This document shows, piece after piece, positions 56,714 through 64,000 of a stretch of DNA of 64,000 nucleotides. The notes below the pieces were generated by a model. The model worked only from the letters and a program-made list of their open reading frames with translations. It ran no database searches and was not told the origin of the DNA. Location of the stretch: the NCBI GenBank assembly GCA_016793095.1, contig JAEUJQ010000016.1, positions 1-64,000 of the forward strand, written 5' to 3'. Position 1 is the first letter of the stretch, and each line of letters starts with the position of its first letter. This DNA is from Myxococcaceae bacterium (lineage in GTDB: Bacteria; Myxococcota; Myxococcia; Myxococcales; Myxococcaceae). The translations under genes and the position numbers were made by a program.

Positions 56714-57442
56714 TCAATCACCGCTGGGGATGTAGAACTGCTCGTGCTCGAGCGCCTCGACGCGCACCTTCGCGAGCGGCCAGCCGCGGTGCAGCTCGGC
56801 CAGCACGGTGGCGGCCAGGGCACGGAACCAGTGGTACAGCGGCCAGTTCGCGGACTCGGTCGAGAGGCTGCGCTCCACGACGATGGCGCCGCTCTTCGTC
56901 AGCACCACCCGCGCCGGCGACTCGTCCTCCTTCGGCGCGAGCCTGCCGCGGACGAGCTCGTCGACGACGTCCTTCGGCGCGGCGCTGTCTGCGAACTCGA
57001 GCACCACCTGCGCCTTCGCGACCGCGCGCCCCGAGCCCAGCGCCTCGGTCAGGCCCTCGACGCGGAACGGCAGCGCGCGGAGCCATCGGTGGTAGCGCCA
57101 GGGGCCGTAGACGACGTAGCGGATCAGCACGCCGACGCCGAGGGCGAGGCAGGTCCAGATGAGGCGGTACGGCACCCGGCTGGCGTTGTTCTCCTGCTCG
57201 AAGTCGACGCTGATGCCCCAGAAGAGCGCGGCCGCGCCGACGCTGGTGAAGAAGAGCGGGCCGGTCCACCGGGTCACCGAGCTCCAGAAGCGCCGCTCGC
57301 TGTACGTCTTCGCGAGCCCCTCGAGGCGGGCCTTCAATTCCTGCTCTGCGCTCACGGCCGACTGCGCCGCCTGCTCCCGTTGCTGCTTGAGCCGCTCGGC
57401 CTCTCGCTTCAGCGCTTCTCGCGCGTCGCCTTCGTCGCTCAC
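56714..57442 (-). CDS. Membrane protein with N-terminal coiled coil
   Basis: 242 residues from the GTG at 57442, supported by GGGAGGG upstream; an upstream start at 57463 is also in frame. The N-terminal 50 residues are a charged helix (REALKREAERLKQQREQAAQSAVSAEQELKARLEGLAK) that likely makes a coiled coil. Two membrane helices follow (TGPLFFTSVGAAALFWGISV and LIWTCLALGVGVLIRYVVYG). The remaining 130 residues are a soluble alpha/beta domain. No family recognised. Confidence 0.75.
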   Translation of the reverse strand: MSDEGDAREALKREAERLKQQREQAAQSAVSAEQELKARLEGLAKTYSERRFWSSVTRWTGPLFFTSVGAAALFWGISVDFEQENNASRVPYRLIWTCLALGVGVLIRYVVYGPWRYHRWLRALPFRVEGLTEALGSGRAVAKAQVVLEFADSAAPKDVVDELVRGRLAPKEDESPARVVLTKSGAIVVERSLSTESANWPLYHWFRALAATVLAELHRGWPLAKVRVEALEHEQFYIPSGD

Positions 57443-57502
57443 GGTCCCTCCCGCTCGCAGCATACGCGTCAGTCACGGTTGCGCGCGCGCAGCCTCGCAG
57501 CG

Positions 57503-59296
57503 ATGAAGCGGCGCATGGCCCGCGCGCTCCTCGTCCTGCTCTTCGTCACTGCCTGCAGCCCGCCAGCGCCCGCGCCCGTGCAGCGGTTCGGCTTCACGCC
57601 GCGCTGGGCCTACCAGCCGTGGATCTCGAAGGACATCAGCACCGGCCCCGACACCTTCGACTTCGTGGGCGGCTTCGAGGCGCGCGACATCCCGGTCGGG
57701 GTGGTGGTGCTCGATAGCCCCTGGGAGACCAACTACAACACCTTCGTCCCCAACCCCTCGCGGTACCCCGACTTCGAGGCGATGGTGGAGAACCTGCACG
57801 GCCGCGGCGTGCGCACGGTGCTGTGGACGACCCAGATGCTCAACGAGTCGTCGTTCGACGTGGAGCAGGGCGGCGACACGTACCCGGGGCCGGCCGACGG
57901 CTACAACGAGGCGAAGCGGCGTGGCCTCTTCGTGAACGACGGGCAGCTCGCCTTCTGGTGGAAGGGACAGGGCGGTGGCATCGACTTCTTCAACGGCGAC
58001 GCGAAGACGTTCTGGCACGCGAAGCAGGAGCGGGTGCTGAAGGTCATCGACGGCTGGAAGCTCGACTTCGGCGAGGAGTACCTGCGCGTGGGCGATCAGC
58101 TCACGACGCCCGCGACCGGCGTGAAGGTGAAGACGGCGCAGGGCGAGAAGACGCTGCAGCAGTACTCCGAGGCCTACTACGAGGACTTCCTCACGCACGG
58201 GCGCGCGGTGCGGGGTGACCAGTACCTCACAATGGTGCGGCCGTACCCCCGGCCGACCGGCTTCCCCGGGCGCTTCTTCGCGAAGAAGGAGCACGCGCCC
58301 ATCGGCTGGGTCGGCGACAACCGGCGTGACTGGGTGGGCCTCGACGACGCGCTCGACCACACGTTCCGCTCGGCGCGCGCGGGCTACGTCGCGGTGAGCA
58401 GCGACCTCGGCGGCTACCTCGACGTCGACGACCTCAACGTCACGGGGCCGAAGATCCCTTTCAGCCAGACGAACCTCGTGCGGTGGACGGCGATGAGCGC
58501 CCTGTCGCCGTTCATGCAGCTGCACGGGCGGGGCAACCTCACGCCGTGGACGGTGCCGGAGCGCCCCGACGAGACCGTCTCCGTCTACCGGTACTGGGCG
58601 AAGCTGCACGCGCAGCTGGTGCCGTACCTCTACTCGACGGGCGAGCACGCGTACCGCGGCAAGGGCGAGGTCACGCTGCGGCCCATCGGCGACGAGGCGA
58701 GCTGGCCGCGCGACTACCGCTACCTGCTCGGTGACGCGCTGCTGGTGGCGCCGATCCTCGACGACACGGGGCGCCGTGACGTGGCCCTGCCGGCCGGCGC
58801 GCGCTGGTTCTCCTGGTGGGACGCGTCGGCCGCGCCACTCGAGGGCGGCCAGACGCTGACGAGCCTCGACTTCACCGACCGCGCCCGCATCCCCGTCTTC
58901 GTGAAGGAGGGCGGCATTGTGGTGGCCGACGTGAAGGACGATGCCACGCGCCTGGGCAGCGCCGCGCACGCGGGTCAGCTCACCGTGCTCGCCTGGCCTG
59001 CAGCGACCGAGACGAGCTTCACCGTGTACGAAGACGTCGAGGCCGACTCGTTCACCCTCACCGCGCGGCAGGGGCAGGTGAAGCTCGGCGCGGCGAAGAA
59101 GGGCGCGGTGCTGCAGCTGTGGAGCGACGCGGCGCCGGGCTCGGTGTCCGTCGACGGCGTGGCGCTGACGGCGCGGGGCTCGAAGGCCGAGCTCGACGGC
59201 GCGGCGGACGGCTTCGTCGTGGCGCCCGGCTCGAAGCTGTTCTGGGTGAAGGTGAAGCCGAAGGTGAGCGGAGCGGCGACCGTCAACTGGAACTGA
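57503..59296 (+). CDS. GH31-family glycosidase lipoprotein
   Basis: 597 residues from the ATG at 57503; the leader MKRRMARALLVLLFVTAC gives lipobox Cys18. The TIM barrel is a GH31 (alpha-glucosidase, alpha-xylosidase or related) domain: strand DIPVGVVVLDSPWE, the nucleophile Asp188 in WKLDFGE, the acid/base Asp272 in WVGDNRRDW, then SDLGGY. The C-terminal part has the beta-sandwich domains typical of GH31 (YRYLLGDALLVAPILDDTGRRDVALPAGARWFSWW). The start YQPWISKDI is unusually close to the leader, so the N-terminal beta domain seen in most GH31 enzymes is absent. Secreted, polysaccharide or glycan degradation; exact substrate unknown. Confidence 0.88.
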   Translation: MKRRMARALLVLLFVTACSPPAPAPVQRFGFTPRWAYQPWISKDISTGPDTFDFVGGFEARDIPVGVVVLDSPWETNYNTFVPNPSRYPDFEAMVENLHGRGVRTVLWTTQMLNESSFDVEQGGDTYPGPADGYNEAKRRGLFVNDGQLAFWWKGQGGGIDFFNGDAKTFWHAKQERVLKVIDGWKLDFGEEYLRVGDQLTTPATGVKVKTAQGEKTLQQYSEAYYEDFLTHGRAVRGDQYLTMVRPYPRPTGFPGRFFAKKEHAPIGWVGDNRRDWVGLDDALDHTFRSARAGYVAVSSDLGGYLDVDDLNVTGPKIPFSQTNLVRWTAMSALSPFMQLHGRGNLTPWTVPERPDETVSVYRYWAKLHAQLVPYLYSTGEHAYRGKGEVTLRPIGDEASWPRDYRYLLGDALLVAPILDDTGRRDVALPAGARWFSWWDASAAPLEGGQTLTSLDFTDRARIPVFVKEGGIVVADVKDDATRLGSAAHAGQLTVLAWPAATETSFTVYEDVEADSFTLTARQGQVKLGAAKKGAVLQLWSDAAPGSVSVDGVALTARGSKAELDGAADGFVVAPGSKLFWVKVKPKVSGAATVNWN

Positions 59297-59320
59297 GCCT
59301 GGTCTGACGTGAGGCCGAGC

Positions 59321-59986
59321 TCAACGGCCGGGGCCGAACAGGTCCTGCAGCTGTCCGTACTTCTCGCGGTAGTCGTCGAACGACAGCTTGATCGTCTCGA
59401 GCGCCTCTTCGCGGCCGTAGACTTCGGCGATCTCCACGGGCGGCGCGGGGCTGTCGGGCAGTTGCTTGTAGGTGAGGAAGTAGTGCCGCAGGCGATCGAC
59501 CAACTGCGTCGGCACGTCCTTCACGTCCTTCCACGCGCCATACACGGAGTCGCCCTTCAGCACGGCGATGATCTTGTCGTCCGCCTGGCTGCCGTCGATC
59601 ATCCGCAGCCCGCCGATGGGCAGCGCCTCGATGAGGATCGCCCCGTGCTGGATCGGCTTCTCGGTCAACACGCAGATGTCCATCGGGTCGCCGTCGCCGA
59701 TGATGCCGGGCCGCTTCACGCGCTCGCTGCAGCGCGCGCCCACCTTCGTGTTGCAGAACGTGCGGGGGATGAAGCCGTAGAGCGAGGGCGGCTGGCTCGA
59801 GTACCGCTGCGGCCGGTCGAGCTTCAGAATGCCCGTCGCCTTGTCCACCTCGTATTTCACGGCGTCGGTGGGCACCATCTCGATGTAGCTGGTGACGATC
59901 TCGGGGAACTTCTCTCCCGGAGACACGCCGTGCCAGGGGTGCGCCTGGAAGAAGAGCCCGAAGGCCTGCGTGAGCGACGGAGTCAT
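59321..59986 (-). CDS. ppa: Inorganic pyrophosphatase (family I)
   Basis: 221 residues. Family I signature DGDPMDICVL near residue 97 carries the metal-binding Asp cluster. Other conserved parts are EMVPTDAVKYEVDKATG and YGFIPRTFC. It is longer than E. coli PPase (176), with an N-terminal extension before the core. It drives biosynthesis forward by hydrolysing PPi, including that made by GlmU and KdsB. The next gene upstream on this strand, kdsB, ends 116 bases away. Confidence 0.93.
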   Translation of the reverse strand: MTPSLTQAFGLFFQAHPWHGVSPGEKFPEIVTSYIEMVPTDAVKYEVDKATGILKLDRPQRYSSQPPSLYGFIPRTFCNTKVGARCSERVKRPGIIGDGDPMDICVLTEKPIQHGAILIEALPIGGLRMIDGSQADDKIIAVLKGDSVYGAWKDVKDVPTQLVDRLRHYFLTYKQLPDSPAPPVEIAEVYGREEALETIKLSFDDYREKYGQLQDLFGPGR

Positions 59987-60102
59987 GCGCCGTTCCTACA
60001 CCGCTTCTCCCCGGCGCGCAGGGTTCCGTGAGGTGAGTGCGAGGACCCCGGCCCTCAAGGAGCGCAGGCCGGACGAAGGCTGAGTCGAAGCGACGAGCCG
60101 GC

Positions 60103-60855
60103 TCAGGGCGGGTAGGGCTTCGGCAACGCGTCCAGGGCCGCCTCGGCGAGGCTCACGTCCTCGGGGCGATCAACCGCCGCCGAGCGGTGCTTCGTCTTCA
60201 CGCAGGTGATGGCGACGCCGTGCCCCAGCGCGCGCAATTGCTCCAACGCCTCGGTCTGCTCGAGCCGCGTCGGCGGCAGAGAGGCCAGGCGCTCCAGCGT
60301 CGCCACCCGGTACCCGTAGATCCCCACGTGCGCCCAGCGCTCGATGGGCTGTGGGCCGGGGTCACGCTGAAACGGCAGGTCGGCCCGGGAGAAGTAGAGC
60401 GCCCGACCGTCCTCCGCGAGCACCGCCTTCACCACCGCCGGGTTGCCGCGCTCCGCCTCGTCGAGCGGCCGCACCAGCGTGCCCATGGACACCGCCGCGT
60501 CGTCGAACGCCCGGCACAACAGCCACAGCGCCTGCGGGTGCAGCGCCGGCTCGTCGCCCTGCACGTTCACCACGACGTCGTCGGCCCCCAGCTTCAGCGC
60601 CCTCGCCACCTCGGCCACCCGGTCCGTTCCGGAGGCACACGCCGCGGACGTCATCACCACCTCCACCCCCATCGCCCCCGCCGCCTGCTGAATGCGCTCG
60701 TCGTCGGTCGCCACCAGCACCTGCTCGAAGCAGCGCGCCTCGTGGCAGCGCTCCACCACGTGCTGGATCATCGGTTTGCCCCTGATCAACGCGAGCGGCT
60801 TGCCGGGGAACCGGGTCGAGGCGTACCGGGCGGGGATGACGGCGATGGGGGCCAT
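60103..60855 (-). CDS. kdsB: 3-deoxy-manno-octulosonate cytidylyltransferase
   Basis: 250 residues from the ATG at 60855. It activates KDO with CTP for lipid A core synthesis, so the organism is a diderm with LPS. The nucleotidyltransferase motif is AVIPARYASTRFPGKPL (residues 5-21); NVQGDEPAL and the Arg/His in VGIYGYR are conserved. CTP supply by pyrG and PPi removal by ppa both lie within the window. Confidence 0.95.
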   Translation of the reverse strand: MAPIAVIPARYASTRFPGKPLALIRGKPMIQHVVERCHEARCFEQVLVATDDERIQQAAGAMGVEVVMTSAACASGTDRVAEVARALKLGADDVVVNVQGDEPALHPQALWLLCRAFDDAAVSMGTLVRPLDEAERGNPAVVKAVLAEDGRALYFSRADLPFQRDPGPQPIERWAHVGIYGYRVATLERLASLPPTRLEQTEALEQLRALGHGVAITCVKTKHRSAAVDRPEDVSLAEAALDALPKPYPP

Positions 60856-60930
60856 GACGGGGGTTCTTGCCAGCAGTCGCGGTTGCCGGGTAGGCGGAGG
60901 TGGACTTCCTGTCCTACGCTGGAGCACGCC

Positions 60931-62022
60931 ATGACGACGACGAAGCTGGGCTCGACCCCGAACACCGCCTCCAAGCTGCCCGCTGTCTCCCGCACCACCA
61001 CACCGCCCGCCACCGCGGCCGTCGCGAAAGCGCTCGGGGTCTCGCACGAAGCCGCGACCACCCAGCCCGTCGCGTTCGATCCGGCTGCGCAGAGCAAGGG
61101 CGTGCTGAACCCCGGAGGTCAGCCGGTCGCCACCACCGCCGATCCCGGCGCGCTCTGGGGCGAGGGCCGCGCCAGGGGCAACCCCGAGCTTCGCGCCGCG
61201 ATGCAGGAGTTCCGCAAGCTCTCTCCCGACGCCCAGAAGGCGAGGATCGAGGAGCTCAAGACGAAGCAGGACGAGCTGTCGAAGAAGATGCTCGCCCGCA
61301 TCGAGCAGCTCGACGAGCGCTACAAGAACATGCGCAACGTCACCAAGGCCGAGATGCTGCGCAACCTCGCCGGCAAGACCGACGCGATGACGCCGACCGA
61401 GAAGCAGCACCTCGACGCGCTGCTCAACAAGGCCGACGGCATCGCCGCGCAGATCGAAGACCTGAAGAAGCAGGCCGCCACGCTGCCGTCGTCGAAGGAC
61501 GCGACGCCCGAGCAGGCCGCCGAGCGGACGAAGCTGGCCCGGCAGATCAAGAACGCGCGCGGTCGCCTCTCCGACGCGACGAAGGCCGCCACCACCTACG
61601 TCGACTCGCTCGGCCTCAAGACCGACCGCCTCGCGGTGAACGAGCAGAAGATCGATCCCAACGCGCCGCCCCCGTCGAGCCCGAAGTCGCTCCTCTCGAT
61701 GATCGGTGAGTGGTTCAAGCTCGACAAGCTCGTGAACTTCTTCACCAGCATCTTCACGGGCAACAGCCCGATCGACGACCACAACGCCACGCCGGAGCAG
61801 CGGCAGCAGGCCCGCGAGCTGCGGACCCAGGAGCAGCTCAGGGAGATCGACAAGCGCATCGAGACCCGGCGTGAGCTGGACAAGAAGGTCGATCAGGCCG
61901 CCGAGTTCCGGAAGCAGGACACCGCCGAGCTGCTGCCCGAGCCGACGCCGCGGACCCAGCGGCAGTCGCTCGACGCGGCCCTGCGGGCGCTCCTCAAGAC
62001 CGAGGCGGCGCGCGGGTCCTGA
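60931..62022 (+). CDS. Hypothetical coiled-coil protein
   Basis: 363 residues from the ATG at 60931. No signal peptide. The N-terminal 65 residues are Thr/Ala/Pro-rich and unstructured; residues about 85-240 are predicted helical with heptads (RIEELKTKQDELSKKMLARIEQLDERYKNMRN, LDALLNKADGIAAQIEDLKKQAATLP). After a Pro/Ser linker, SLLSMIGEWFKLDKLVNFFTSIFTG is an amphipathic hydrophobic segment that could touch a membrane, and a last Arg/Glu coiled coil closes the protein. It shares this unsignalled, helical style with the protein at 24635. Not recognised. Confidence 0.75.
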   Translation: MTTTKLGSTPNTASKLPAVSRTTTPPATAAVAKALGVSHEAATTQPVAFDPAAQSKGVLNPGGQPVATTADPGALWGEGRARGNPELRAAMQEFRKLSPDAQKARIEELKTKQDELSKKMLARIEQLDERYKNMRNVTKAEMLRNLAGKTDAMTPTEKQHLDALLNKADGIAAQIEDLKKQAATLPSSKDATPEQAAERTKLARQIKNARGRLSDATKAATTYVDSLGLKTDRLAVNEQKIDPNAPPPSSPKSLLSMIGEWFKLDKLVNFFTSIFTGNSPIDDHNATPEQRQQARELRTQEQLREIDKRIETRRELDKKVDQAAEFRKQDTAELLPEPTPRTQRQSLDAALRALLKTEAARGS

Positions 62023-62039
62023 GGCCGCACGTCTCGTCC

Positions 62040-63350
62040 ATGAGCCTCAACGTCCTTCGCCTCGCCGCGGTGCTCCTCCTCGTCTCTGCGTGCGGGAGGA
62101 AGCCGTGCAAGCTGAACAGCGATTGCCTCACCGCCGAGCGCTGCGTCGCCGGGTTCTGTGAGGTGGTCTGCCGGGTGGATCGCGACTGTTCAGGCACGCA
62201 GCGCTGCGTCGATGGCGCGTGCACGTTCAACGGCGGCGCCGGCGGCGGCTTCGTCCTCATGGGCGGTGGCGCGGGCGGAGGCTCCTCGGGCGGGACCGTC
62301 GATGGTGGCGCAGGGGGTGTTGCGGGTGGCGTGGCGGGCGGGTCTGCGGGTGGCTCGTCGGGCGGCGCTGCGGGTGGCTCGGCCGGGGGCGTTGCTGGCG
62401 GCTCGGCGGGCGGCGCGGCTGGCGGCTCGGCGGGTGGCTCGGCGGGTGGCGTGGCTGGCGGCTCCGCGGGTGGGGCCGCCGGCGGCTCGGCAGGCGGCGC
62501 AGGCGGAGGAAGCAGCGGGGGAAGCGCCGGTGGAGCGGCTGGTGGCTCTGCTGGGGGCGCGGTCGACGCGGGCAATGGCATGGGCCAGCGCGGCGATCCC
62601 TGCACCCGCGCGAGCGATTGCATGTCGAACCTCTGCATCGGCAACCCGATGACAGGCACTGGCGCCTGCACCGAGTCGTGCGTGACGGAGACGACGTGTC
62701 AGCCGCGCGAGGCGTGCCTGCAGATCCCCAACCCCATGGGAGGCACGACCGGCGTCTGCGTCCCGACCGACTCCGGCGCCCCCTGTCCAACGGGTCAGCC
62801 GACCGGGTGCGTGGCCGGCATCTGCATGGTGCACCCGGGCAACGCGTCGCTGTCGGTCTGCACGACGCCCTGCTTGTCGAGCCGCGCCTGCCCGATGGGC
62901 TTCTCGTGCTCGCTCACGCAGATCGGCGCCAGCACGCAGCAGGTCTGTACGCCGAACCTCGCCGTCTGCTCCGCGGTGGGGCCCTCGACGCAGTGTCACA
63001 GCCGGTGGTGCTCGGCGTCGGCCGCGACGCCCACCGCAGGTCGATGCACGGGCCAGTGCAGCGTGGCGACCGACTGCCCTGATGGCTTCGCGTGTGGCAT
63101 CGAAGACGCGCCGGGGGGCATGACGACTGTCGATCGCTGCTACCCCGTCGGCATGTCGTGCACTGAGAACGCCGCCATGCAGAACGACTGCCTCTCGCGC
63201 ACGTGCATCATCGGAAGCCCGACGGGGAACTACTGCACGACGTTCTGCTTCGGCCCCGGAGGCACCGCCGCCCCGGCCCGCTGCCCGCTCGGCTGGACGT
63301 GCGTGAACGAGGGCAACGCGATGCAGCCGTTGTGGGTGTGCGAGCGCTGA
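62040..63350 (+). CDS. Cys-rich lipoprotein with Gly/Ser/Ala stalk
   Basis: 436 residues. The leader MSLNVLRLAAVLLLVSAC gives lipobox Cys18, then a Cys-rich head with two units (CKLNSDCLTAERCVAGFCEVVC and CRVDRDCSGTQRCVDGAC), followed by a stalk of GGSAGGAAGGS units (residues about 64-178). The C-terminal 260 residues carry at least 20 more Cys in CTRASDCMSNLCIG-, CVTETTCQPREAC- and CHSRWCS-type repeats, suggesting several small disulfide modules. Same head-stalk plan as the lipoproteins at 23538, 42454 and 46014. Function unknown. Confidence 0.82.
   Translation: MSLNVLRLAAVLLLVSACGRKPCKLNSDCLTAERCVAGFCEVVCRVDRDCSGTQRCVDGACTFNGGAGGGFVLMGGGAGGGSSGGTVDGGAGGVAGGVAGGSAGGSSGGAAGGSAGGVAGGSAGGAAGGSAGGSAGGVAGGSAGGAAGGSAGGAGGGSSGGSAGGAAGGSAGGAVDAGNGMGQRGDPCTRASDCMSNLCIGNPMTGTGACTESCVTETTCQPREACLQIPNPMGGTTGVCVPTDSGAPCPTGQPTGCVAGICMVHPGNASLSVCTTPCLSSRACPMGFSCSLTQIGASTQQVCTPNLAVCSAVGPSTQCHSRWCSASAATPTAGRCTGQCSVATDCPDGFACGIEDAPGGMTTVDRCYPVGMSCTENAAMQNDCLSRTCIIGSPTGNYCTTFCFGPGGTAAPARCPLGWTCVNEGNAMQPLWVCER
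62230..62572 (+). repeat. GGSAGG(A/V) coding repeat
   Basis: About 28 imperfect 12-base units of Gly-Gly-Ser-Ala type that code the stalk of the lipoprotein at 62040. Less uniform at DNA level than the tract at 46146. Confidence 0.85.
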
Positions 63351-63355
63351 GCGCG

Positions 63356-64000
63356 ATGGAAGGTCGGTTGCTTGCGACGGTGTTGTTCCTCGCCTGTTTC
63401 GCGCTGGAACGCGCCGCCTGGTACGGGTTCCGCGTTCAATTTCACGACCTTGAGGCGGCCCGCGGGCTGGGGAGGGAAGCCATCTCGCAGTTGTACGGAC
63501 AGTTCACGAACCTCACGACGCTGCTGTAGGTGGCCGCTGCAGCGGTCGCCTTCTTCGCGCCGCGACCGTTCGTGGCCGTCGGCGGTGTACTGCTCTCGAC
63601 CGCAAGTTACGCCTTCGCCATCCTGGGCGAACAGACCACCTTTGCAGCAGCAATCATGGTGCTTGCTCTCGGCGCGGCTTCCGCGAAGGCGACGCTCCTC
63701 TGCGCGGCCGCAGAGTCCATGACCACGGCGCGCGCGCGCCTCGTCGTCGTGGTCATTGGTTACGCCATGTGGAACGTGGCTGGAGTTCTCGGCCCGTTCG
63801 TCGGCCTGGGCGACCCCAGGCCAGGCTCTCCTCTGGGGCCGCTGGTCGCGGCAGCGCTGCTCACCGTCATGTCGCTCAGCGGCGCTGCGATCGGCCACAT
63901 GTCGCGCCCCGCGAACGCGCAGACCCCGAGCTCCGAAGGCGGGCTGGCCGTCCTCGCCGTGGTGCTCCTCCCGCAGGGATTCCTGTGGCTCATGGTCGAG
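63356..64000 (+). pseudogene. Membrane transporter gene interrupted by an in-frame TAG, truncated at the window edge
   Basis: The ATG at 63356 opens MEGRLLATVLFLACFALERAAWYGFRV, which resembles the first helix of POT/PTR-type peptide transporters, where an E-R-x-x-Y-Y/W-G motif follows it. After QFTNLTTLL, codon 58 is TAG (63527-63529). The same frame then stays open to the window end for 157 codons and encodes further hydrophobic helices (AAAAVAFFAPRPFVAVGGVLLS, AAIMVLALGAASAKATLL, LVVVVIGYAMWNVAGVLGPFVG). So the gene has a single nonsense mutation, or the second half restarts at GTG 63530. The C-terminus lies outside the window. Confidence 0.6.

Overview
The window is a high-GC bacterial chromosome segment that looks like a member of the Myxococcota (myxobacteria). 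This assignment rests on gene content only: many lipoproteins with low-complexity Gly/Ser/Ala or Asp/Ala/Gly stalks, a Ser/Thr protein kinase next to an ECF-type sigma factor, a pseudo-receiver/coiled-coil/PATAN/J-domain protein, a collagen-like lipoprotein and proteobacterial-type housekeeping genes. No tRNA, rRNA, CRISPR array or insertion sequence was recognised.

Layout. 1-1260: a small secreted-looking protein, a fragment of an HMG-CoA synthase gene on the minus strand, a 46-residue peptide gene and an operator-like palindrome. 1261-5620: glmU and glmS (UDP-GlcNAc supply for the envelope), then a von Willebrand A lipoprotein. 5769-9648: a double zinc-ribbon protein, a radC-recQ operon, and a divergent zinc-ribbon/L12-like protein, with an inverted repeat between the divergent units. 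9649-10351 is gene-poor. 10352-15574: an NAD(P)-binding protein, two exported proteins, the pssA-cinA operon and an alpha/beta hydrolase. 15607-23457: a two-gene operon of predicted extracellular lipoproteins (a pectate-lyase-like beta-helix protein and a glycosidase-like barrel), then a signalling module made of an ECF-like sigma factor converging on a membrane protein and a Ser/Thr kinase that carries an N-terminal anti-sigma-like zinc finger. 23538-30539: a DAG-repeat lipoprotein, a large Ala/Lys-rich protein, a beta-helix lipoprotein, HU, an M23 endopeptidase lipoprotein and two small genes. 30721-30863 is a 10-bp tandem-repeat tract just before alr. 30908-34077: alr, nth, a TetR regulator and def. 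34135-40503: the pseudo-receiver/PATAN/J protein, priA and an exported protein.

40622-47489: an outer-membrane-type protein, a ketopantoate-reductase-like enzyme and a run of lipoproteins, one with a histidine-phosphatase domain on a Gly/Ser/Thr stalk. 47724-53148: an unknown protein coupled to pyrG, then the kefG-kefB K+ efflux operon. 53307-59296: lipoproteins, including one with about 80 collagen Gly-X-Y triplets, and a GH31 glycosidase lipoprotein. 59321-63350: inorganic pyrophosphatase, kdsB, a coiled-coil protein and a Cys-rich, Gly-stalk lipoprotein. The window ends inside a membrane transporter gene broken by an in-frame TAG.

Taken together, housekeeping genes for cell-wall and lipid precursors (glmU, glmS, alr, pssA, kdsB), nucleotide supply and repair (pyrG, recQ, radC, nth, priA) are interspersed with lineage-specific surface proteins. 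The least ordinary content is the modular lipoprotein set (Cys-rich head, low-complexity stalk, C-terminal domain), the kinase/sigma module, and two gene relics (HMG-CoA synthase, transporter).
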